The translations under genes and the position numbers were made by a program. A stretch of DNA of 20,833 nucleotides from Parcubacteria group bacterium SW_4_49_11 (GTDB taxonomy: Bacteria; Patescibacteriota; Minisyncoccia; SW-4-49-11), in the NCBI GenBank assembly GCA_003021915.1, contig PXOY01000005.1, positions 1 to 20,833 of the forward strand. Reading direction: 5' to 3'. How positions within the stretch are numbered: the stretch's first letter is position 1; every line of letters begins with the position of its first letter. The notes below the pieces were generated by a model. It worked only from the letters and a program-made list of their open reading frames with translations, did no database searches and was not told the origin of the DNA. This document shows positions 13,637 through 20,771 of the stretch, piece after piece.

Positions 13637-14665
13637 ATGAAACAAACCGCGTGGACCATACTATTTTTCATCGGATTGGGGAGTGTCTTCGCGTTTACCA
13701 ACGGAAGTGGCGTAACTGCGGGGTTACAAGCGTCTATCTCCTCAAACACACGCGTTTCTCCGTTCAAATATCTTCACAATCAATACGTCGTTTCTCAGCA
13801 GAACAGCGGGTCGTCCGCTCCCAGAGAATCAACTCAACAGCAGAAAAAAGCGTTCCGACAATTTCCGTTCGAGAAGCAAGCGAATACGTCAGAGCAAACT
13901 CCGCCCCGTATCAGCGCGGACGCCGCTTTGGTAATGGATTTTGAGAGTAAGCAGATGCTTTATGAGCAGAAGCCGTATACCAAACGTAATATCGCCAGCC
14001 TCACCAAAATTATGACGGGCATGACGATCCTTGATTCCTATACATACGGAAATCGAGTCGAGTTACCGATGACGCGGTCCGCGTTTGAGGCGTACGGAGG
14101 GAATTATATTCGTCCGCAGGAAACCTTGAGTGTTGAAGAGTTGCTGCACGCGTTGTTGATGGCGTCCAGTAACGACGCGGCGGCGCGCCTTGCCGAACAT
14201 TTCGGCGGAAACAACGGGGCAGAGCAATTTGTACAAGAGATGAATCAAAAAGCGGAGAAACTGGGCTTGTACAAAACGCAGTTTGCCAATTCGCATGGCC
14301 TGAACGCAGAGGAGAACAAGCAGCATAGCACTGCCTTTGACGTGATGAAACTGGGCAAACATATGTACACAGAGTATCCGACATTGAACCGTATTTTGAA
14401 AGTCGAGGAAACCACGCTTACGACCCAAGAGGGCCGAGAGATTCCGGTAAAAAACATTAACGAGCTGCTCGGTAAGCTGAATACCGAGAGCGGAAAAACC
14501 GGATACACCGAAGAAGCCGGAGAAACATTCTTTACGGTGGCTGAGGTCGAAGGACGGACAGTAGGCTTTGTGGTGTTGGGATCAAGTATCGGATCGCGCT
14601 TTGAGGATACGCGCACGCTTATCGAATGGACACGCTCCACATATACCAAACGAAGTACGCTATGA
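13637..14665 (+). CDS. dacA: D-alanyl-D-alanine carboxypeptidase (peptidase S11, PBP5/DacA-like)
   Basis: This penicillin-binding serine peptidase trims the terminal D-alanine from peptidoglycan stem peptides. Residues 1-20 form a signal peptide or anchor (MKQTAWTILFFIGLGSVFAF), followed by a low-complexity region to about residue 90. The three catalytic motifs are Ser121-Leu-Thr-Lys124, Ser177-Ser-Asn179 and Lys287-Thr-Gly289, in correct order and spacing. At 342 residues it lacks the long C-terminal domain with amphipathic anchor helix of E. coli DacA, so it is probably held by its N-terminus or released. Its TGA overlaps the parA ATG by 4 bp. Together with MurJ, Alr and LCP it shows that the cell makes and edits peptidoglycan. 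Confidence 0.93.
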   Translation: MKQTAWTILFFIGLGSVFAFTNGSGVTAGLQASISSNTRVSPFKYLHNQYVVSQQNSGSSAPRESTQQQKKAFRQFPFEKQANTSEQTPPRISADAALVMDFESKQMLYEQKPYTKRNIASLTKIMTGMTILDSYTYGNRVELPMTRSAFEAYGGNYIRPQETLSVEELLHALLMASSNDAAARLAEHFGGNNGAEQFVQEMNQKAEKLGLYKTQFANSHGLNAEENKQHSTAFDVMKLGKHMYTEYPTLNRILKVEETTLTTQEGREIPVKNINELLGKLNTESGKTGYTEEAGETFFTVAEVEGRTVGFVVLGSSIGSRFEDTRTLIEWTRSTYTKRSTL

Positions 14666-15456
14666 TTATTACAGTGACCAACCAGAAAGGAGGAACCGGC
14701 AAGACCACAACAGCGGTGAATGTTGCGGCGTTTTTCGCGCGTCAAAAGTACAAAACGTTGCTGATTGATCTCGATCCGCAGAGCAACGCCACCAGCGGCG
14801 TGGGAATGTATGATCGAGAATTACCGGGAATCTATGAAGTTATGCGCGAGGATTACGCGCCCGAAGAAGTAGTGCGCTCCACGTCGTTTAAACATTTTGA
14901 TATCTTGCCGTCCACGCCGGATGTCGCGGGGCTCAATGTGGAGCTGGTGAACCGCGAAGACCGAGAATTTATTTTGAATCGGATACTCACCGCGTTCGCG
15001 TCTAACTATGACATCGTTATTATGGATACGCCGCCGAGTTTGGGGCTGGTGACGCTCAACGGGTTGGTGGCGTCTGATTATGTGCTGTTGCCTGTTCAGT
15101 GCGAGTATTACGCGCTGGAAGGCTTAGGTCAACTCATGGAAACAGTGCAATTAGTCAGGGAATACGTGAATGACCGACTCCACGTTTTGGGCGCGGTTTT
15201 GACCATGCACGACCGGCGGAATAAGATTTCTCAACAGGTAGCTCAGGATGTGAGGCAAAACTTCCCCGACTATGTCTTTTCGACGGTTATTCCGCGCAAT
15301 GTCAGTCTCTCGGAGGCGCCGAGTTTCGGCAAGCCGATTTTTCAGTACGCGGCCTTAAGTCGGGGAGCGAGCGCGTACAAACGGTTGGGGAACGAGATTA
15401 TTTCCCAACTTCAAGAACGCTCAAAGGAGGCGGAATCGAACACCTCAGACGTGTGA
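14662..15456 (+). CDS. parA: ParA/Soj chromosome-partitioning ATPase
   Basis: ParA forms ATP-dependent dimers on DNA and moves ParB-parS complexes to segregate replicated origins. The deviant Walker A with signature lysine is KGGTGKTT (Lys9 and Lys14), preceded by the first strand MIITVTNQ. The next motifs are LLIDLDPQSNATSG and the Walker B strand IVIMDTPPSLG, then DYVLLPVQCEYYALEGL, typical of Soj-type ParA. I start at ATG 14662, which overlaps the dacA stop (ATGA) and puts the conserved strand at the very N-terminus (264 residues). A start at 14626 would add 12 atypical residues inside dacA. parB follows after 28 bp. Confidence 0.95.
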   Translation: MIITVTNQKGGTGKTTTAVNVAAFFARQKYKTLLIDLDPQSNATSGVGMYDRELPGIYEVMREDYAPEEVVRSTSFKHFDILPSTPDVAGLNVELVNREDREFILNRILTAFASNYDIVIMDTPPSLGLVTLNGLVASDYVLLPVQCEYYALEGLGQLMETVQLVREYVNDRLHVLGAVLTMHDRRNKISQQVAQDVRQNFPDYVFSTVIPRNVSLSEAPSFGKPIFQYAALSRGASAYKRLGNEIISQLQERSKEAESNTSDV

Positions 15457-15462
15457 TATACT
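15454..15462 (+). promoter_or_regulatory. Possible extended -10 box before parB
   Basis: TGATATACT overlaps the parA stop codon and has a TGn extension plus TATACT (15457-15462). No convincing -35 is seen. The leader would be about 16 nt, and GGAG at 15480-15483 lies too close to the ATG (1 nt) to be a normal ribosome-binding site. Confidence 0.4.
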
Positions 15463-15484
15463 AACAATACAAAGATTTTGGAGT

Positions 15485-16390
15485 ATGAAAGACAAATCAC
15501 TGGGACGTGGGCTTTCGTCCTTGATTCCTCAGCATCAACAGAAAGACGAACCCTCTGACGCTTCTAAGGATCAGGGAGGGCAAACGTCCGAACAGCCGGC
15601 GTCTTCCGGACAAGAAGGCGTAGGGGAATTTCAGTACGTGGAGGTTACCACGATTGAGCCCAATCCCTATCAGCCTCGGAAAACATTTGACGAGTCCGCT
15701 CTGGCAGACCTCGCCTCTTCTATTGCGGAGAAAGGGGTACTTCAGCCTCTGGTTCTTCATAAAAACACCGACGGCACAGGATTTGTCTTAATTGCCGGAG
15801 AACGCCGTTGGCGAGCCGCCAAGCAAGCCGGCTTATACCACGTGCCCGCGCTCATTCAAGAAGCGTTGGCGGACGCGGACCAGGCCCGTCTCGCGCTCAT
15901 CGAAAACTTGCAACGAGAAGATTTGGATCCGATCGAGCGAGCGCGAGGAGTGGCTGATTTGCAAGAACGTTTCCAGTTTACGCAACAGCAAATTGCCGAG
16001 CACCTGCATCTTAGTCGGTCGCGCGTCGCGAATACGTTACGCTTACTCTCTCTGCCTTCTTCTGCGCAAACGGCCTTGGCTGAGGGAAAAATTACTGAAG
16101 GCCACGCGAAAATTATCGCGGGGCTCCCGGATGTGGAAGCGCAAGAACGATTGTTACACATCATTCTTAAGCAGACACTCAATGTCCGAGATACCGAATC
16201 CCTTGTCAAAACGGCTCCCGAGTCGTATCAGCGGCCGGTGAACGAACGCGTGAAGCATATTGCCGGAGAATTGTCCGAGCGGTTGGAGTCTAAGGTAGAA
16301 GTTCGGGCGCGCAAAGATCGCTACGTAGTTACCCTCAACATGTCCTCCGAGGAGGATTTGCAAGCGCTTGCTGAACGGTTGAATTCATGA
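15485..16390 (+). CDS. parB: ParB/Spo0J chromosome-partitioning protein
   Basis: ParB is a CTP-dependent DNA clamp that loads at parS sites near the origin and is moved by ParA. The N-terminus has the ParA-contact motif KSLGRGLSSLIPQ, then an acidic linker to about residue 47. The CTPase/ParB core includes NPYQPRKTFD, LASSIAEKGVLQPLVL and the phosphate-binding GERRWRA (residues 105-111). Residues about 160-190 form the helix-turn-helix (TQQQIAEHLHLSRSRVANTLRLL, shown here only as a location), followed by GKITEGHAKII. The C-terminal dimerisation part is present. The 301-residue length is normal. The stop overlaps the ruvX ATG by 4 bp. No parS-like site was found in the window. Confidence 0.94.
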   Translation: MKDKSLGRGLSSLIPQHQQKDEPSDASKDQGGQTSEQPASSGQEGVGEFQYVEVTTIEPNPYQPRKTFDESALADLASSIAEKGVLQPLVLHKNTDGTGFVLIAGERRWRAAKQAGLYHVPALIQEALADADQARLALIENLQREDLDPIERARGVADLQERFQFTQQQIAEHLHLSRSRVANTLRLLSLPSSAQTALAEGKITEGHAKIIAGLPDVEAQERLLHIILKQTLNVRDTESLVKTAPESYQRPVNERVKHIAGELSERLESKVEVRARKDRYVVTLNMSSEEDLQALAERLNS

Positions 16391-16779
16391 AGGTCTTGAG
16401 TATTGATCCGGGAGCGAAGCGCATCGGACTTGCGCGCGCGGAAACGGAGTTGGGGATTGCGTTCCCGTTTAAGCTTTTGACACCCCAGAATATGACCGAC
16501 GCTCGCAATCAGATTACGAACATTGTGGAATCCGAGGATATCCAACACGTGTTGCTGGGGTGGCCTCTGGGGCTTGATGCCCGAGAAACGGAGCAGACTG
16601 CAGCGGTAAGGAGTCTTTATAATCTTCTGTCCGAGACATTGCGTGTCTCTCTGGAGCGTGTGGACGAGCGTTTGAGTACGCGTCGCGCCACACAAAATGT
16701 TGGAGATACGGGGGAGGTCGATGTGGAAGCGGCCCGTGTTCTTCTCGAGGAATGGTTGCGAAATCAACATATGATATAA
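16387..16779 (+). CDS. ruvX: RuvX/YqgF family putative Holliday-junction resolvase or pre-16S rRNA nuclease
   Basis: YqgF proteins have an RNase H fold and are linked to 16S rRNA 5'-end maturation and to Holliday-junction resolution. The N-terminal motif VLSIDPGAKRIGLA contains the first catalytic aspartate (Asp7). The middle has LLGWPLGLDARE, where the family usually has GLPLNMDG, then VDERLSTRRA, and at the end DVEAARVLLEEWL with the last acidic residue. At 130 residues it is of normal length. It overlaps parB by 4 bp and its stop codon lies inside the extended -10 box of the next gene. Confidence 0.9.
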   Translation: MKVLSIDPGAKRIGLARAETELGIAFPFKLLTPQNMTDARNQITNIVESEDIQHVLLGWPLGLDARETEQTAAVRSLYNLLSETLRVSLERVDERLSTRRATQNVGDTGEVDVEAARVLLEEWLRNQHMI

Positions 16780-16780
16780 T
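16772..16780 (+). promoter_or_regulatory. Extended -10 promoter of the GalT-like gene
   Basis: TGATATAAT is identical to the box before dacA and includes the ruvX stop codon. From TATAAT (16775-16780) transcription would begin near 16787, only about 8 nt before the ATG at 16795. No good -35 is seen at normal spacing. Confidence 0.55.
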
Positions 16781-16794
16781 ACGTAAAAAAGTAT

Positions 16795-17787
16795 ATGGGG
16801 CAATTCACGTTTCCCGACACCTCCTGGATGACCGCTCGTGAAGATAGATTGAGCGGCAACGTTGTATATACGGCCAAGCCGGGTACGTCCGTCGAAACCG
16901 TGTGGACATCCACACGTGGCAATGCACAGAGCAGTGCGGTTTCCGTAACTCCGTCTTCTCCGGCACGATTCAGTGAGGATCGTATTTCTCTTCGTCTTCC
17001 CAATGACAATCACGAACCGGAAGTGTTCGTACACATGGAGGAGACGCCCGCGGCAGAGACGAGCGTCTCGGAAGTCGGCCCGCATGCCCACGCGGATGCG
17101 CCGTTTCACCGAGAGCGGGTGTATTCGTTTCCGCTGGAGCGGTATGCAAACCTGTCCTATAGTCGTCTGGAGCGTATCCTCGAGGCTCTGCAAAAACGGA
17201 GCGTGTACCTAGCCTCTCATCGTTCCTTGCAGTACATCGCTCCGTTTGCGTCTCCGTTGGAGCATTACGAGGGAGCATACGCACCGCACATCGATCTGAT
17301 CGCGTCTCCGTTTGTGCCGGCCGATATCGAGCGGGCGTTAGAAAAGGCGCGTCAGTACTATACAAGCCACGGCGTAAGCATTTTTGAGCATATCGTAACC
17401 TTGGAGCGGGGAGAAGGGCTACGGATCCTGTTTGAAAATGACGAGGCAGTCGTATTCTGTCCGTTTGTGTCCGAGTTTCCGTACGAGATCATGATTATGC
17501 CGAAAGAGCCTCAGCCTTCGTTTGATCGCATATCGAAGACTCAACGCGAACGTTGGGCGCAGGCGCTGTCGAAAGCGTTACGCTCTGTGAAACGTGCGCT
17601 CGGGGGTGTCGAATGCGCGCTTTTATGGTACAATGCGCCCCATAACGGTGAGGGACATCTGTACTTTCGGTGGTATATGCGCGTTATTCCGGATGTTCGG
17701 ACGCCGCATCTCCCCCACCAAAAGACCCCGTTTTCTGTCTGTCCGGTGGCTCCGGAGGATGCCGCTCACTGGTTGAGAGAAGGATAA
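16795..17787 (+). CDS. GalT-like (HIT superfamily) protein with altered active-site motifs
   Basis: Residues about 150-330 resemble galactose-1-phosphate uridylyltransferases: APHIDLIASPFVP, GLRILFENDEAVVFCPF, PYEIMIMPKE and the end CPVAPEDAAHWLRE. GalT enzymes transfer UMP through a histidine in HPHxQ. Here the motif reads Ala163-Pro-His165-Ile-Asp167, so the nucleophile-equivalent histidine is kept but the first His and the Gln are changed. The C-terminal metal-site pattern FHxH has become Phe291-Arg-Trp-Tyr294. The first 110 residues are low in complexity and match nothing I know. The protein may be a weak enzyme, one with another nucleotide substrate, or non-catalytic. It has its own promoter and is followed after 14 bp by radC. 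Confidence 0.65.
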   Translation: MGQFTFPDTSWMTAREDRLSGNVVYTAKPGTSVETVWTSTRGNAQSSAVSVTPSSPARFSEDRISLRLPNDNHEPEVFVHMEETPAAETSVSEVGPHAHADAPFHRERVYSFPLERYANLSYSRLERILEALQKRSVYLASHRSLQYIAPFASPLEHYEGAYAPHIDLIASPFVPADIERALEKARQYYTSHGVSIFEHIVTLERGEGLRILFENDEAVVFCPFVSEFPYEIMIMPKEPQPSFDRISKTQRERWAQALSKALRSVKRALGGVECALLWYNAPHNGEGHLYFRWYMRVIPDVRTPHLPHQKTPFSVCPVAPEDAAHWLREG

Positions 17788-17801
17788 CCACGAGATGTCG
17801 A

Positions 17802-18461
17802 ATGTATCGCATACGGGATTTGGCCGAACAAGAAAAGCCGCGAGAACGCCTCAACACGTACGGAGCAGACGCGCTGGATCTGAGTGAACTCTTAGCCGTC
17901 ATTCTCGGAACAGGAACGCAACGCGAAGGAGTGCTCGAAATTTCGCGCCGTATTTTACGCGAATACGGTGAACAAGCAATTATCACCTATCAGTCGGTGG
18001 AGTCAATCAAAGCCGACTTCGCCATCTCGTACGTGAAGGCGTGTCAAGTTCTTGCCGCCCTCGAAATCGGACGAAGACTGTTTTCCGCGCGTTCTCATAC
18101 GTACCCCGCCCTTCATTCTGTTGAAGATGTTTGGCAGTATGTAAAAGCAATGGGGCACTATCGAAAAGAGTATGTCCGAGGACTGTATCTCAATACGCGC
18201 AATGTGCTTATTCATGATGAAATCATCTCTATCGGAAGTTTAGACACGAGCATCGCCCATCCGCGCGAGGTATTTTTACCCGCCATTACGCACTCAGCCG
18301 CAGCAGTTATTGTGGTCCATAATCATCCGTCCGGAAGTCTCACAGCAAGTGCGGCGGACAAAGACTTAACAAACAGGCTTCAGCAGGCGGCGGATATCCT
18401 TCAAATTTCGCTCTTGGACCATGTTTTGGTAACCTCTGAGGATTACAAAAGTATTTGCTAG
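17802..18461 (+). CDS. radC: RadC/UPF0758 family JAMM-domain protein
   Basis: RadC proteins have a helix-hairpin-helix N-terminus and a JAB1/MPN metalloprotease-like C-terminus. Their role is unsettled despite the old link to DNA repair. The 220-residue protein begins MYRIRDLAEQEKPRERL, the usual start. LLAVILGTGTQ is the helix-hairpin-helix segment. The JAMM zinc motif is HNHPSGSLTASAADKD, with the glutamate in NVLIHDEIISIG region upstream. I start at ATG 17802. A longer open frame from 17670 reads inside the preceding gene and gives unrelated residues. No Shine-Dalgarno sequence is visible. It is probably co-transcribed with the GalT-like gene. The lepB promoter begins 3 bp after its stop. 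Confidence 0.92.
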   Translation: MYRIRDLAEQEKPRERLNTYGADALDLSELLAVILGTGTQREGVLEISRRILREYGEQAIITYQSVESIKADFAISYVKACQVLAALEIGRRLFSARSHTYPALHSVEDVWQYVKAMGHYRKEYVRGLYLNTRNVLIHDEIISIGSLDTSIAHPREVFLPAITHSAAAVIVVHNHPSGSLTASAADKDLTNRLQQAADILQISLLDHVLVTSEDYKSIC

Positions 18462-18464
18462 CCC

Positions 18465-18492
18465 TTTACTTTTTTCAAATTTTCGGTATAAT
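18465..18492 (+). promoter_or_regulatory. Promoter of lepB, predicted leaderless
   Basis: TTTACT (18465-18470) and a perfect TATAAT (18487-18492) are 16 bp apart, directly after radC. The expected start of transcription, near 18499, is about 4 nt before ATG 18503 and 10 nt before ATG 18509. Confidence 0.65.
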
Positions 18493-18502
18493 AGATACAA
18501 AT

Positions 18503-19126
18503 ATGGGTATGAAAAACGAATTGACTTCAAAAGAAAAATCTTACCTTATCCTGAAAGAGACATTACGTTTTATTCGATTCGTCCTGATTCTCGCCATTGT
18601 CTTTTGGTTGATTCGTTCGTTCGTCATGCAGCCCTTCATTGTACGTGGTTCCTCCATGGAGCACACGTTCTCGAATGGAGATTATGTCATCATCGAAAAA
18701 CTTTCGTACCGGATGGGCGAGCCGCAACGCGGTGATATCGTTATATTCAACGCGGGATTTACGAGTTCTGCTCCCGACGATCAGTCCTTTTTCATCAAGC
18801 GCGTTGTCGGTCTGCCCGGAGAAACCGTGCGTGTTCAAAATAACAAGGTTATTATTCGTAACTCTTCCCATCCGAACGGTCGGATACTCCGAGAACCATA
18901 TTTGGATGAGGGCGTGCGTACGAAACCCCGGGAGTACAATCGGGTCACGCTCGCCTCTGACGAATATTTTGTGATGGGTGATAACCGGCCCAATAGCTCC
19001 GATTCGCGTGTTTGGGGAGCGCTCAACGAGAAAAAGATCGTAGGCAAACCCCTTGTGCGTGCTTATCCGTTTGACGATTTTCAAATTTTTACGCGGAGCG
19101 CGTTTGAGAGAAACATAGATACGTAA
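18503..19126 (+). CDS. lepB: Signal peptidase I
   Basis: This membrane serine protease cuts signal peptides from secreted proteins, using a Ser-Lys dyad. One membrane helix spans about residues 22-40 (RFIRFVLILAIVFWLIRSF). Box B is FIVRGSSMEHTF with Ser51, box D is FIKRVVGLPGE with Lys99, and box E is EYFVMGDNRPNSSDSRVWG. I choose ATG 18503 (207 residues). ATG 18509 (205 residues) is equally possible and would give a slightly longer leader. An open frame back to 18455 runs through the promoter, so it is unlikely to be used. The HisRS-like gene follows after 5 bp and is probably on the same transcript. Confidence 0.94.
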   Translation: MGMKNELTSKEKSYLILKETLRFIRFVLILAIVFWLIRSFVMQPFIVRGSSMEHTFSNGDYVIIEKLSYRMGEPQRGDIVIFNAGFTSSAPDDQSFFIKRVVGLPGETVRVQNNKVIIRNSSHPNGRILREPYLDEGVRTKPREYNRVTLASDEYFVMGDNRPNSSDSRVWGALNEKKIVGKPLVRAYPFDDFQIFTRSAFERNIDT

Positions 19127-19131
19127 ATCTT

Positions 19132-20427
19132 ATGGCGAACCCCACAACCCCCGAAAACGAACGAATATACGACGTGTTGCCCCAGCATCATGACCTCTGG
19201 GACCAAACCATAGAAACCATACAAGACGCGTTGGAACGCGCCGAACATCAAAAAGTAACGGTCCCCTTCGGAGAAAAGGAAGCGTTTTTCACCAAAAAGC
19301 TTTTACAAAAACTGAATCTCCAAAGGCGTAGCGACCTCTATATTGTACGGCGCTCCCATAAGCAGGGTTTGGTCGTCAGTCCGCCCGGACCGATTGGCCT
19401 GTTACGGTTGTGCACCCAACACGAGTTGTTAGACAGTCGTACACCTTCAAAGCTCTACACCTATACCTCCACCCTTTCGTATGACGACGAAGCGCAGGAT
19501 TATGAACAACACCACGTCGTAAAGAGTGAGACTATCGGAGATGCATCCGCTGTGCGAGACGCCGAACAGATTATGATTGCGCAAAATGTCTTGAAAGAGC
19601 TTGGGTTCCATTCCATAACGGTGCATATTAACAGTCTGGGCAGCGAAGAGTGCAAAGAGCGCTATTACGAAAAAATTCTTCAGGAAATTCCCGAAGAGCT
19701 GCACGAAATTTGCGAGCAGTATCGCAATGATCCGGTCAAAATGTTTATCTGTCTGCAGGAACGGTTAGCCGAGCGAGAAGACATCAATCTTCCGCAACTG
19801 ATTGATAACCTGACCGATACGTGCTACGAGCACTTTAAGGAAGTGTTGGAATTTTTGGACACTCTGGAAATTCCGTATCAGCTTACGCCGCAGTTGGAGA
19901 GCAAAACCGGTTTCGCGCATAAGACTATTTTTGAGATTACCGGAGAAGACGGTTCCGTTTTGGTGCGCGGAGGCCGACATGACGATTTATTGACCGAATT
20001 TCAGGCCGAAGCCGAACAAGAAGAACCGATTACGGGATCGGTGGGCATGGAATTGAAGGTGGACCGGATTGTACGTACGCTCGCCGCGCGGGAAGAATTT
20101 CAAGATCCGGAGCGCAAGAGAGAAATTTTCGTGGCGGGTGTGGGCCAAGAAGGCCAGAAATATGCCCTTACCCTGGTGTCTCAAGTGCGCGAAGAGGGCC
20201 TGTCAGTTACTGAGCGCTTAGGCAAAAAGCGTTTGAAAGATCAGCTCGTCGATGCGAGAGAAGAGGGGATCGAACTTATTGTCATAGCCGGGCGTAAAGA
20301 AGCACTGGATAGGTCCGTCATTATTCGCCATCGTTCCAGCGAAAACCAAGAGACCGTCGACGTAGAGCAGTTTATTCCGTTCTTATATCAAAAATTACGT
20401 GAACAGAACCTTGAAGAGGTCGAATGA
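19132..20427 (+). CDS. HisRS-like class II aminoacyl-tRNA synthetase paralogue, probably not a standard histidyl-tRNA synthetase
   Basis: Overall shape and length (431 residues) match histidyl-tRNA synthetase: a class II core to about residue 320 and an anticodon-binding domain at about 331-431 (EIFVAGVGQEGQKYALTLV...). Several catalytic signatures are missing. The RPEGT-like segment reads VVSPPGPIGLLRLC (81-94). Motif 2 around 115-135 reads LSYDDEAQDYEQHHVVKSE and lacks the FRxERP arginine. The histidine-A motif LDYYT is replaced by LESKTGFAHKTIFEI (255-269). Motif 3 reads GMELKVDRIV (305-314), where Gly-x-Glu-Arg is usual. GGRHDDL partly keeps the second histidine motif. It could be a highly diverged HisRS, a HisZ-like regulator or a paralogue with a new role. 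Automated annotation would probably call it hisS. Confidence 0.7.
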   Translation: MANPTTPENERIYDVLPQHHDLWDQTIETIQDALERAEHQKVTVPFGEKEAFFTKKLLQKLNLQRRSDLYIVRRSHKQGLVVSPPGPIGLLRLCTQHELLDSRTPSKLYTYTSTLSYDDEAQDYEQHHVVKSETIGDASAVRDAEQIMIAQNVLKELGFHSITVHINSLGSEECKERYYEKILQEIPEELHEICEQYRNDPVKMFICLQERLAEREDINLPQLIDNLTDTCYEHFKEVLEFLDTLEIPYQLTPQLESKTGFAHKTIFEITGEDGSVLVRGGRHDDLLTEFQAEAEQEEPITGSVGMELKVDRIVRTLAAREEFQDPERKREIFVAGVGQEGQKYALTLVSQVREEGLSVTERLGKKRLKDQLVDAREEGIELIVIAGRKEALDRSVIIRHRSSENQETVDVEQFIPFLYQKLREQNLEEVE

Positions 20428-20433
20428 AACACA

Positions 20434-20492
20434 ATAGATATATGCGCCTTACGGCGCGATATACGTGTTGATACACGGTGGATATACGGTTG
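20434..20492. repeat. ATATA-flanked small-hairpin repeat, copy 3
   Basis: Hairpin GCGCC/GGCGC (loop TTAC) at 20444-20457 lies between AGATATAT and GATATACG. It is followed by a tail GTTGATACACGGTGGATATAC, like the linkers of copy 1. It begins a few bases after the HisRS-like stop. Confidence 0.75.
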
Positions 20493-20513
20493 TAAAAGAG
20501 AAGCCGGAAAACA

Positions 20514-20575
20514 GTAGCACGTAGCGAGTAGCAGGTAGCAAGAGAATAGTATTTAGTAGTTAGTATTTGGTATTT
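20514..20575. repeat. Heptanucleotide tandem repeats: GTAGCNN then AGTATTT
   Basis: Four GTAGCNN copies (GTAGCAC, GTAGCGA, GTAGCAG, GTAGCAA) lie at 20514-20541. After 6 bases, four copies of AGTATTT with small changes (AGTATTT, AGTAGTT, AGTATTT, GGTATTT) lie at 20548-20575. A single GAAGCCG sits upstream at 20500. Confidence 0.88.
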
Positions 20576-20587
20576 AGAAGGCAATTC

Positions 20588-20602
20588 AAAAATAGGCTTT
20601 CG
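20588..20602 (-). repeat. Fragment of a two-hairpin unit
   Basis: AAAAATAGGCTTTCG is the complement of the hairpin 2 right arm plus TATTTT of copy C. The other arm is missing, so this looks like a broken copy. Confidence 0.45.
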
Positions 20603-20629
20603 TTTACATGGTGTGAATATATGTATATC

Positions 20630-20701
20630 GGGCAACGGCTAATATTCGTGCAGATGCCTAACCAAACCATAGCCCGGCTTCCTTCATATTAGCCGTTACC
20701 C
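20630..20701. repeat. Long imperfect inverted repeat (16-nt arms, one mismatch)
   Basis: The left arm GGGCAACGGCTAATAT (20630-20645) pairs with the right arm ATATTAGCCGTTACCC (20686-20701), with a single C-A mismatch and 40 nt between. No gene or known RNA was recognised in it. Confidence 0.75.
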
Positions 20702-20771
20702 TCATACATTTTGAAATATAAATTGTGAGATGGCCTCGAGAAGGTAGCATATAGAATTAGCGCAGCCTAAA

